From assembly GCF_000577815.1 (NCBI RefSeq), contig NZ_CBYM010000001.1, forward strand, positions 186,001-250,000: 64,000 nt of DNA. Reading direction: 5' to 3'. Shown piece after piece: positions 44,923 through 52,821 of this stretch (position 1 is its first letter; every line of letters starts with the position of its first letter). Origin of the DNA: Clostridium saudiense. Lineage in GTDB: Bacteria > Bacillota > Clostridia > Clostridiales > Clostridiaceae. Under the pieces are notes generated by a model. The model ran no database searches. It saw only the letters and a list, made by a program, of their open reading frames with translations, and had not been told where the DNA came from. A program made the position numbers and the translations under genes.

Positions 44923-46233
44923 ATGAAAAAAATAGACTTAACTAGGGGAAAAGTCATATCAGTTATAGCTGCACTAGCATTACCTATAATGGGTAGTTCA
45001 TTATTACAATTTACATATAATTTAATTGATATGATATGGGTAGGAAGGCTTGGAAGTAATGCTGTAGCAAGTATTGGTTCTTCAAGTTTGTATATTAATA
45101 TTGGTAATGCTTTAAATTCTTTAGTTGTTATTGGAACAGGAATTAAAGTTGCACATGCAATTGGTAGAAAAAATGAGAATGAAATAAAGGAATATATAAA
45201 TTCAGGAATAGTAATAAATATAATTATTGGTACTGTTTTTGGGTTAATTCTAATCTTTTTAGGAAAAGGATTTATAGAATTTTTAAATTTGAATAATAGT
45301 GAAGTAGAAAGTAATGCTTATTATTATTTAGCTTTAAATGCTCCTATTTTATTTTTTGCTTTTTTTAATATGATGTATACAAGAATATTGGGGAGTTTTG
45401 GTAATAATAAGTTAGCTCTGAAGATAAATGGAGTTGGAGTTATTTTAAATATAATTCTTGATCCTGTATGTATCTATGTTTTAAATTTTGGTGTCATTGG
45501 TGCAGGGGTTAGTACTTTAATAGCTAATGTTATAATGTTTATTTTATTTAGAATAAATACAAATGGGATACTTAATTATAGGTATGATTTAAAGGTTGAT
45601 TTTGAAAAGATAAAAGAAATAATAAGGCTTGGTTTTCCAATGGCATTTCAAAGAATTTTATTTACAATTATAAATATTATCTTAGCTAAGATTATAGCGA
45701 TGTTTGGATCAGAAGCGATTGCTGCACAAAAAATTGGAGTTCAAATAGAGTCTATCGCTTATATGATAATTGGAGGATTAAATGGTGCTGTTGCAAGTTT
45801 TACTGGTCAAAATTTTGGAGCAGGAAAATCAAACAGAATAAAGGAAGGATATAGAAGTGCATTAGTAGTGGGAATAAGTTATGCAATAGTTATGGCAGGA
45901 GTATTTTTATTGCTTAATAGGCCATTAATTAGGTTATTTATAAGTGATGAATCAACAATTTTAATTGCATCAGCTTATTTAAAAGCAGTAGCTTTTTCAC
46001 AAGTTTTTAGTGCTATTGAAATGATATCAAATGGAATGTTTACAGGTATAGGAAAACCTAATATTCCTGCAACTATTAGTATTGTGTTTACAAGTCTTAG
46101 AATTCCTCTTGCTCTAGTATTAATTAAACCTTTTGGGATAAGTGGAATTTGGATTAGTATTTGTATATCTAGTATTTTAAAAGGAATATGTTCTTACTTT
46201 ATTTATGAAACTAAGATTAGAAAGATTTTATAG
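44923..46233 (+). CDS. MATE-family efflux transporter after arsRC
   Basis: A 436-residue membrane protein with about 12 helices in two MatE halves (IAALALPIMGSSLLQFTYNLIDMIWVGRLG at the start, IIRLGFPMAFQRILFTIINIILA in the middle). Substrate unknown. It follows arsC by 72 bases, in the same direction, so it may be co-expressed with arsenic genes. The family is not known to export arsenite. GGATGGAG 5-8 bases upstream supports the start. Confidence 0.93.
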   Translation: MKKIDLTRGKVISVIAALALPIMGSSLLQFTYNLIDMIWVGRLGSNAVASIGSSSLYINIGNALNSLVVIGTGIKVAHAIGRKNENEIKEYINSGIVINIIIGTVFGLILIFLGKGFIEFLNLNNSEVESNAYYYLALNAPILFFAFFNMMYTRILGSFGNNKLALKINGVGVILNIILDPVCIYVLNFGVIGAGVSTLIANVIMFILFRINTNGILNYRYDLKVDFEKIKEIIRLGFPMAFQRILFTIINIILAKIIAMFGSEAIAAQKIGVQIESIAYMIIGGLNGAVASFTGQNFGAGKSNRIKEGYRSALVVGISYAIVMAGVFLLLNRPLIRLFISDESTILIASAYLKAVAFSQVFSAIEMISNGMFTGIGKPNIPATISIVFTSLRIPLALVLIKPFGISGIWISICISSILKGICSYFIYETKIRKIL

Positions 46234-46257
46234 AGAATATATGTTTTTAGGAAAGTA

Positions 46258-46266
46258 TGATATAAT
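46258..46266 (+). promoter_or_regulatory. Extended -10 element before topB
   Basis: TG-A-TATAAT lies 33 bases before the topB ATG; no clear -35. Confidence 0.5.
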
Positions 46267-46298
46267 TAGTTAAAATTCCAAATGAAAAAGGAGCAAAT

Positions 46299-48497
46299 AT
46301 GAGTAAAGTGTTAGTATTGGCAGAAAAGCCATCAGTAGGAAGAGACTTAGCAAAGGTTTTAAAATGTAATAATAATAAGGGTTCATATATAGAAGGAAGT
46401 AAATATATTGTAACTTGGGCTATGGGTCATTTAGTTGGACTTATGGATCCAGAAGGTTATGATAATAAATATAAAGAATGGAAGATGGAAACTCTTCCTA
46501 TGTTACCAAAATACATGAAGTTAGTAGTATTAAAGAAAACTGGAAAGCAATTCAACGAAGTTAAGAAACTTATGAATAGAAATGATGTTAGCGAAATAGT
46601 AATTGCTACAGATGCTGGAAGAGAAGGGGAACTTGTTGCTAGATGGACTATTGAAAAAGCAGGGGTTAAGAAGCCACTTAAAAGATTATGGATTTCATCT
46701 CAAACTGATAAAGCTATTTTAGATGGATTTAGAAATTTAAAAGATGGTAAAGAATATGAAAATCTATATAGAGCAGCCGTTTGTAGAGCTGAAGCTGATT
46801 GGCTAGTTGGACTTAATGTAACAAGAGCTTTAACTTGTAAGTATAATGCACAATTATCTGCTGGGAGAGTTCAATCTCCAACACTTGCAATGATAGTTCA
46901 AAGAGAAGAGGAAATAAGAAACTTTAAGCCTAAGCCATATTATACGATAAATGCAAAAACTAAAGGTTATAGTTTAGCGTGGGTAAATAAAGATAATAAT
47001 GGTAGAATATTTGATGAAGATTTTGCAAATAAAATTGTTTCTAAAATAAAAGGAGCAGAAGGTGAAATAGCAAATATTATTTCAACAAATAAAAAGAAGT
47101 TTGCACCTGCTTTATATGATTTAACCGAATTGCAAAGGGATGCTAATAAGATTTTTGGATATTCAGCAAAGCAAACATTAAATATAATGCAAAGATTATA
47201 TGAAAATCATAAAATATTGACTTATCCAAGAACAGATTCAAGATATGTTACTACAGACATAGTAGCGACTATTCCTGATAGACTTAAAGCTGTTGCAATT
47301 GGTGAATACAGAAGTATTGCTGATGATTTATTAAAAACAAAGATAAATGCTCATAAAGGTTTTGTAGATAATTCTAAGGTTAGTGATCACCATGCAATTA
47401 TTCCAACTGAAGAAAAGCCTAATCTTTCTAACTTAAGTTCGGAAGAAAGAAAAATATATGATTTAGTTGTTAAAAGGTTTTTAAGTGTACTATTACCACC
47501 TTTTGAATATATACAAACTACAATTGAAGGAAAAATTGAAAATGAAAAATTTATAGCTAAGGGAAAGGTAATATTATCAAAAGGCTGGAAAAAGCTTTAT
47601 GATAAATTGGAAGATGACTCAAGTGAAGAGGATATTAAAGAACAAGTATTGCCTAAATTAAGTAAAGGGAATAAATTTGTTGTAGAAAATGTTTCTTTAA
47701 ATAAAGGAGAAACTAAACCTCCAGCAAGATTTAATGAAGGTACACTTTTATCTGCAATGGAAAATCCTCATAAGTATATAAATGTAGGAAAAGAAGCAGC
47801 TAAGACTTTAGGGGAAACTGGAGGCTTAGGAACAGTTGCAACTAGAGCTGATATTATTGAAAAATTATTTAATTCATTTGTTATTGAAAAGAAAGGTAAA
47901 GAAATCGTACCTACATCTAAAGGAAAGCAACTTATTGAATTAGTACCAACTGAATTAAAAACACCTTTACTTACTGCAAAGTGGGAAAGGCAATTAGATG
48001 AAATTGCAAAAGGTAAAAGAGATTGGAATGGATTTATTAGGGAAATGAAAAATTATTCTATTGCTTTAGTAGAAGATGTTAAGGGCGGAAATAGTAAATT
48101 CGTACATGATAATAAAACAGGAAAAAAATGTCCTAATTGTGGCAAATATCTTTTAGAAGTTAAAGGTAAAAATGGAACAATGAATGTTTGTCAAGATAGA
48201 GAGTGTGGATATAGAGAAAATGTTGCTAGGCTAACAAATGCTAGATGTCCTGAGTGTAAGAAAAAATTAGAAATTAGAGGGCAAGGAGAAGGTAAAATTT
48301 ACGTTTGCACAGGGGCAAATTGTAATTTTAGAGAAAAAGCATCTTCTTTTGAAAAGAGATTTGATAAAAAGGGAAAAGTGGATAAGAGAGAAACTCAAAG
48401 AATTATGGCTAAAATGAAGAAAGAAGCAGAAAAAGAAGCTATAGAGGATAATCCATTTGCAGCTTTATTAGGAAATATGAAGTTTGATGAAAAATAG
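46299..48497 (+). CDS. topB: DNA topoisomerase III
   Basis: Type IA topoisomerase (732 residues) that cuts one strand and decatenates DNA. Toprim Glu/Asp motifs: VLAEKPSVGRD at residues 4-14 and ATDAGREGELVARW near 104. The catalytic Tyr is Y309 in LTYPRTDSRY. Two C-terminal zinc-ribbon-like Cys4 motifs follow (CPNCGKYLL to CQDRECGY; CPECKKKLE to CTGANCNF). Length is typical of Firmicute TopB. Start follows AAAGGAGC. It is a monocistronic gene ending at a hairpin at 48525. Confidence 0.96.
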   Translation: MSKVLVLAEKPSVGRDLAKVLKCNNNKGSYIEGSKYIVTWAMGHLVGLMDPEGYDNKYKEWKMETLPMLPKYMKLVVLKKTGKQFNEVKKLMNRNDVSEIVIATDAGREGELVARWTIEKAGVKKPLKRLWISSQTDKAILDGFRNLKDGKEYENLYRAAVCRAEADWLVGLNVTRALTCKYNAQLSAGRVQSPTLAMIVQREEEIRNFKPKPYYTINAKTKGYSLAWVNKDNNGRIFDEDFANKIVSKIKGAEGEIANIISTNKKKFAPALYDLTELQRDANKIFGYSAKQTLNIMQRLYENHKILTYPRTDSRYVTTDIVATIPDRLKAVAIGEYRSIADDLLKTKINAHKGFVDNSKVSDHHAIIPTEEKPNLSNLSSEERKIYDLVVKRFLSVLLPPFEYIQTTIEGKIENEKFIAKGKVILSKGWKKLYDKLEDDSSEEDIKEQVLPKLSKGNKFVVENVSLNKGETKPPARFNEGTLLSAMENPHKYINVGKEAAKTLGETGGLGTVATRADIIEKLFNSFVIEKKGKEIVPTSKGKQLIELVPTELKTPLLTAKWERQLDEIAKGKRDWNGFIREMKNYSIALVEDVKGGNSKFVHDNKTGKKCPNCGKYLLEVKGKNGTMNVCQDRECGYRENVARLTNARCPECKKKLEIRGQGEGKIYVCTGANCNFREKASSFEKRFDKKGKVDKRETQRIMAKMKKEAEKEAIEDNPFAALLGNMKFDEK

Positions 48498-48524
48498 TAT
48501 AAAATAGTATATTGAAGTGTATTG

Positions 48525-48556
48525 AAAAGCAAGATTAGGAATAATTTTGCTTTTTA
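48525..48556 (+). terminator. Terminator after topB
   Basis: AAAAGCAA (48525-48532) pairs with TTGCTTTT (48547-48554) with a 14-base loop; the T run is inside the stem's 3' side. Confidence 0.55.
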
Positions 48557-48557
48557 A

Positions 48558-48566
48558 TGCTATAAT
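48558..48566 (+). promoter_or_regulatory. Extended -10 of the secDF promoter
   Basis: TG-C-TATAAT immediately follows the topB terminator. Transcription would start near 48573 and give a leader of about 130 bases. Confidence 0.55.
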
Positions 48567-48706
48567 ATAAATAGTAAATGAAGTTTTTCTGAAAGAAGCG
48601 TAAAAAATATATGTAAAAAATGGAGAAAATCCTAATCTTACTTGCTATTGGAAAGTAGACATAATATAATTAATGTTGAAACAAAAAGAATAGAAGGGGG
48701 AAAACC

Positions 48707-49960
48707 ATGAAAAAAGGACATACAAAAGGTAGAAGTACTATATTATTTATTCTTACCTTAATTGTTATAGTTGTATTTGCCTTTGCAGGTGCTAGAGGCG
48801 TTGAAATAGCAGGATGGGAATTTAAGTCATTCAATAAAGCTATTACTAAGGGGCTTGATCTACAAGGTGGAGTTTCTGTGTTAATGGAGATACAGGATGA
48901 AGATGTAACAAAAGAGGACTTAGAAAAGACAAGACAACTTATCGATTTAAGAGTTAATAAGCTTGGTGTTGCTGAAACTTCAGTGACAGTGGAAGGTGAC
49001 AGAAGGGTAAGAGTTGAAATTCCAGGTGAATACGATTCAAAAGATTTAGTTGATAGTTTATCTAAGACTGGTAATTTGACTTTTAAAGATGAAGATGGAA
49101 ACGAAGTGTTAAGTGGTTCAGATGTAGAAGAGGCAGGAACTATGCTTGATTCTACAAGTAATGCTCCAGTTGTAACTTTAAAGTTAACTGATGAAGGAAC
49201 AAAAAAGTTTGCTGAAGCAACTGAAAACAACCTTAATAAGAAGATTTATATTTACATGGATGATGAAGAAATTTCTGCTCCAACAGTTGATAGTGTAATT
49301 ACTGGTGGAAATGCTATTATCAAGGGAAGTAGTTCTATAGATGAAGCTAAGAATTTGGCAGGATTAATTAATGCAGGAGCTCTTCCAGTAACAGTAAAAG
49401 CTATACAAATTGAAAATGTAGGAGCACAATTAGGTGCGGAAGCACTTCCAAATGCAGTTAAGGCTGGACTTATAGGAATAGCAATTATATTTTTATTTAT
49501 GATTCTTTATTATAGGATTCCAGGAGTTATTGCATGTATTGCATTAACGTTATATGTATGCTTAACATTATTAGTATTTGTTGAAGCTGATGTTGCATTA
49601 ACACTTCCAGGAATTGCAGCCTTCTTGTTAACAGTTGGTATGGCAGTTGATGCAAATGTACTTATATTTGAAAGAGTTAGAGAAGAGTTAAAAAATGGTA
49701 TGTCTGTTAAATCTGCGGTTGAAAAAGGATTTAGCAATGCATTGTCATCGATCGTTGACTCTAATATAACAACTATTATTGCAGCATTAGTACTTTATTT
49801 TATGGGTACAGGTAGTGTAAAAGGATTTGCTGTTACATTAATGATAGGTATAGCAGTAAGTATGTTTACAGCTATAGTTGTAACAAAGACATTAATGAAA
49901 TGGGCTGTTAACATGGGAATGTTAAAGTCTAATTGGCAGTTTAGAGTAAAGAGGGGGTAA
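48707..49960 (+). CDS. secD: Protein translocase subunit SecD
   Basis: A 417-residue subunit of the SecDF complex that uses the proton gradient to help pull proteins out of the SecYEG channel. N-terminal helix, a large outer P1 domain (about residues 40-240, including LDLQGGVSVLMEI), and a five-helix C-terminal core with TVGMAVDANVLIFERVREE near residue 305. Length is typical of the separate SecD form. Starts after GAAGGGGG. secF follows after 6 bases, so the pair is one operon. Confidence 0.96.
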   Translation: MKKGHTKGRSTILFILTLIVIVVFAFAGARGVEIAGWEFKSFNKAITKGLDLQGGVSVLMEIQDEDVTKEDLEKTRQLIDLRVNKLGVAETSVTVEGDRRVRVEIPGEYDSKDLVDSLSKTGNLTFKDEDGNEVLSGSDVEEAGTMLDSTSNAPVVTLKLTDEGTKKFAEATENNLNKKIYIYMDDEEISAPTVDSVITGGNAIIKGSSSIDEAKNLAGLINAGALPVTVKAIQIENVGAQLGAEALPNAVKAGLIGIAIIFLFMILYYRIPGVIACIALTLYVCLTLLVFVEADVALTLPGIAAFLLTVGMAVDANVLIFERVREELKNGMSVKSAVEKGFSNALSSIVDSNITTIIAALVLYFMGTGSVKGFAVTLMIGIAVSMFTAIVVTKTLMKWAVNMGMLKSNWQFRVKRG

Positions 49961-49966
49961 TGAGAT

Positions 49967-50839
49967 ATGTTTAAGATAGTAGAAAAGTCAAAAATTTGGT
50001 TTTCAATATCCCTTGCAATTATATTAATTGGTGTAGTTTTAATGTGTACTAGAGGATTAAACTTTGGTATAGATTTTAAAGGTGGTACTAAGTTAGTAGT
50101 TGAGCTTGGTGATAATTTTGATAAGGTAGAAGTTGATAATATAGTAAAAGAGTATGCTTCTGATGCAGTAACAAAAACTGTTGAAGGTACTCAATATGAA
50201 ATTAAATCAACTGAATTAGATGAAACAAAAACTGCAGAATTATTTGATGCTCTTAAAGAAAAGTATACTTTAGATGATTCAGCATTAGTTTCTGAAACTC
50301 AAATTGGGCCATCAGTTGGTAAAGAACTTAGTAGAAATGCGATAATTGCAGTATTAGTAGCATGCGTAGCTATGTTAGTTTATATAGCAATTAGATTTGA
50401 ATTTACATTTGGTGTTGCTGCAATTGGAGCTTTAATACATGATGTATTAATAACTTTATCTGTGTATGCAATATTTGATATTCCAGTTAATAGCTCATTT
50501 ATAGCAGCTATGTTAACTATTGTAGGGTATTCTATAAATGATACTATAGTTGTATTCGATAGAATAAGAGAAAATAATCATAGTATGAGAAGAAGTAATC
50601 CAGCAGAAATCGCTAATAAAAGTATTAATAAAACTTTAGCTAGATCTATTAATACATCATTAACTACATTAATTATTATTGGTGCAGTAAATGTATTTGT
50701 CCCTACAGTTAGAGAGTTTTCATTCCCATTATTAATAGGTATAGCAGCAGGAGCTTATTCATCAATATTTATTGCTTCACCTATTTGGGTAATATTAAAG
50801 AATAAAATGAATAAGAAAAAGTCAGTAAAGACTGCATAA
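49967..50839 (+). CDS. secF: Protein translocase subunit SecF
   Basis: A 290-residue partner of SecD. GIDFKGGTKLVVEL near residue 34 and the core motif VGYSINDTIVVFDRIREN near 185 mark the family. Six helices. 6 bases after secD and ending at a terminator at 50844. In many clostridia the next gene is recJ; here a degenerate relative follows. Confidence 0.96.
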   Translation: MFKIVEKSKIWFSISLAIILIGVVLMCTRGLNFGIDFKGGTKLVVELGDNFDKVEVDNIVKEYASDAVTKTVEGTQYEIKSTELDETKTAELFDALKEKYTLDDSALVSETQIGPSVGKELSRNAIIAVLVACVAMLVYIAIRFEFTFGVAAIGALIHDVLITLSVYAIFDIPVNSSFIAAMLTIVGYSINDTIVVFDRIRENNHSMRRSNPAEIANKSINKTLARSINTSLTTLIIIGAVNVFVPTVREFSFPLLIGIAAGAYSSIFIASPIWVILKNKMNKKKSVKTA

Positions 50840-50843
50840 TACA

Positions 50844-50878
50844 AAAATAACTGCTCATTTGAGTAGTTATTTTTTTGA
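50844..50878 (+). terminator. Terminator after secF
   Basis: AAAATAACTGCTC (50844-50856) pairs with GAGTAGTTATTTT (50861-50873) with one G-T pair, loop ATTT, followed by T residues. Confidence 0.8.
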
Positions 50879-51003
50879 GATAAATAATTTTTAAAAGTAT
50901 TAATATTAATTTATAAATATATATAATGAGATTTAAATATATAATTAAATTATAAAGAAATTAAAATTTGAAGAGTAATATTAATTTGGACATGCAAAAT
51001 ATA

Positions 51004-51012
51004 TGATATAAT
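51004..51012 (+). promoter_or_regulatory. Extended -10 element, promoter of the RecJ-like gene
   Basis: TG-A-TATAAT with a possible -35 (TTGGAC, 50986-50991). The leader would be about 170 bases to the ATG at 51192. Confidence 0.5.
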
Positions 51013-51117
51013 GACATAAAATAGTAGCAAGATGTAGGAATGAAAAGCTTTTATATAACAAATAATTAGGTAGAATTAAAAAAAATCAGAAAAATCTTAT
51101 AAAATGCCATTCTTTTT

Positions 51118-51170
51118 AAGAAAACATTTGTAATATAGATAAAATTACATTATAATATAAATGTTTTCTT
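51118..51170 (+). promoter_or_regulatory. Structured leader element before the RecJ-like gene
   Basis: AAGAAAACATTT (51118-51129) and AAATGTTTTCTT (51159-51170) are perfect 12-bp inverted arms. A nested pair (GTAAT 51130-51134 with ATTAC 51144-51148) continues the stem. It ends 21 bases before the chosen start and is not followed by a T run, so it looks like an RNA or DNA regulatory hairpin rather than a terminator. Confidence 0.5.
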
Positions 51171-51191
51171 ATTAATGTGGAGGAGTTTGTC

Positions 51192-52046
51192 ATGCGTAAG
51201 TTTTGGGAAAGTATATATAGTCCAAATTACATAAGTGGATATAATCCCTTTATACTTAAAGATATGAATAAAGCAATAGAACGTATGGTATCAGCAATTA
51301 ATAATAGAAAAAAAATTGTTGTTTATGGGATACCTAATGTAGATGGATTATGTGCTATTTCATCCCTTATACTGGTTTTGAAATATTTAAATGCAGATAT
51401 TGAATACGTAGTCCATGATGATTCTTCAGTAAAATCGAAGATTACTACAAAGGATATAATTAATAACGTGCATTTTTTAGGTGGAGAATTACTTATAGCC
51501 TTAGGAATAGATTTAAAATCAAGTGAAGAAGAAGAGCTTTGTAAAAATCTTGGTATAGATTTGATAGTTATAGAAAATAGAGACATAAATTATGAGTATG
51601 ATCACATATACTTAAATCCTAATCAAAAAGGATGTCAATATAGATATAAAAATTTATCAATAAGTGGATTAACTTTTAAATTGATGCAAGCAATTGCAAT
51701 TTATTATAATATTAAAAGTATTAATAAGTATTTGGATTTAATTTTAATAGGTGAAAAGTCGGCGAAGACTCCTAAAAAGGGTGAGAACTTCGTTATTATA
51801 AAAGAAGGAATGAAGTTTTTAATTAATACAAATAATTATGGTTTAAGGTCCATAATGGAAGCCTATAATATGATAAGCATAAATGAAGAAAGTATAGATA
51901 AAATTATAGATGTTATAACACCAACTATTAATGTTGTTACTATGATGGATAATGCTAGAATTATTATAGAGTTATTAATTACAAATAGAAAAGAAAGAGC
52001 AGAACAAATAACTAAGTATTTAAATAAGTCTAAGGAAAATGTATAA
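51192..52046 (+). CDS. RecJ-like protein, catalytic motifs lost (pseudoenzyme)
   Basis: A 284-residue protein aligning by eye with the RecJ DHH core from KKIVVYGIPNVDG to the interdomain helices (TPTINVVTMMDNARIIIELL). The DxDxDG motif is reduced to IPNVDG, the DCG position to LGID, and the DHH triad to ENR, so metals should not bind. Conserved scaffold features remain (YLNPNQKGCQY, SGLTFKLMQAI). The DHHA1 domain is missing; real RecJ has about 560-800 residues. It sits where recJ usually lies (secF-recJ-apt). The reading frame is intact, and ATG 51192 is chosen over GTG 51177, which overlaps GGAGG. A retained regulatory or binding role is inference. Confidence 0.75.
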   Translation: MRKFWESIYSPNYISGYNPFILKDMNKAIERMVSAINNRKKIVVYGIPNVDGLCAISSLILVLKYLNADIEYVVHDDSSVKSKITTKDIINNVHFLGGELLIALGIDLKSSEEEELCKNLGIDLIVIENRDINYEYDHIYLNPNQKGCQYRYKNLSISGLTFKLMQAIAIYYNIKSINKYLDLILIGEKSAKTPKKGENFVIIKEGMKFLINTNNYGLRSIMEAYNMISINEESIDKIIDVITPTINVVTMMDNARIIIELLITNRKERAEQITKYLNKSKENV

Positions 52047-52108
52047 TATAAATATAATAATTTTTGACTATAATAAATACAAGAATAAGTGAATATGGAG
52101 GATTTGTA

Positions 52109-52627
52109 ATGGATCTAAAAAAAAGCATTAGAATAGTGGAAAACTTTCCAAAGCCAGGTATCAGCTTTAAGGATATTACAACTTTAATATCAGATGGAGA
52201 AGCATTTAAGTATTCAATAGATGCTATTGCTGAACATTTAAAAGATAAAAATGTTGATATTATATTAGGACCTGAAGCAAGAGGATTTATATTTGGAGTA
52301 CCAGTTGCATATGCATTAGGGGTAGGTTTTATTCCAGTTAGAAAGAAAGGTAAATTGCCTTTTGAAACAATTTCTGTTAACTATGATTTAGAGTACGGAA
52401 CTGACGTGTTAGAAATTCATAAAGATGCAATTAAAAAAGGGCAAAGAGTTGCTATAGTTGATGATTTACTTGCTACTGGCGGAACTATTGAAGCTGTAAC
52501 AAGATTAGTAGAAGAAGCTGGTGGAGAAGTTGTAGCTTTAGATTTTGCTATTGAACTTACAGATTTAAAAGGAAGAGAAAAATTAAAGGGTTATGAAGTA
52601 ATGTCATTAGTTCAATATGATATATAA
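52109..52627 (+). CDS. apt: Adenine phosphoribosyltransferase
   Basis: A 172-residue salvage enzyme that makes AMP from adenine and PRPP. The PRPP loop [13 protein letters not shown] near residue 120 and the N-terminal [12 protein letters not shown] near residue 12 are clear. A longer frame opens at 52064, but ATG 52109 has GGAGG at 52097-52101 at a correct distance, giving the standard family N terminus (MDLKKSIR). It is part of the apt-relA pair found in most Firmicutes. Confidence 0.96.
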   Translation: MDLKKSIRIVENFPKPGISFKDITTLISDGEAFKYSIDAIAEHLKDKNVDIILGPEARGFIFGVPVAYALGVGFIPVRKKGKLPFETISVNYDLEYGTDVLEIHKDAIKKGQRVAIVDDLLATGGTIEAVTRLVEEAGGEVVALDFAIELTDLKGREKLKGYEVMSLVQYDI

Positions 52628-52671
52628 CTTATTGAAATACCTTAAATTTTAATATATAATTACTGTAAAGG

Positions 52672-52700
52672 TGGCTGGTTTATTTAACCAGCCATAAATT
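52672..52700 (+). terminator. GC-rich hairpin between apt and relA
   Basis: TGGCTGGTT and AACCAGCCA form a perfect 9-bp stem (52672-52680 with 52686-52694) with a 5-base loop. The T tract after it is short and interrupted (TAAATTTT), so it may be partial. Confidence 0.5.
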
Positions 52701-52821
52701 TTAAATAAAATTTTATAAATAATGGATATAATTAATTTCAATATAGTAGATTATTATTAAATTCTTTTTAGAATTAAATAATAAAATGTTTTATTTTAGA
52801 ATATATAAAGGGAGGATCCTA

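Noticed and set aside
52064..52108. N-terminal extension of Apt
   Set aside because: The extension has no ribosome site, and ATG 52109 has GGAGG and matches the family start.
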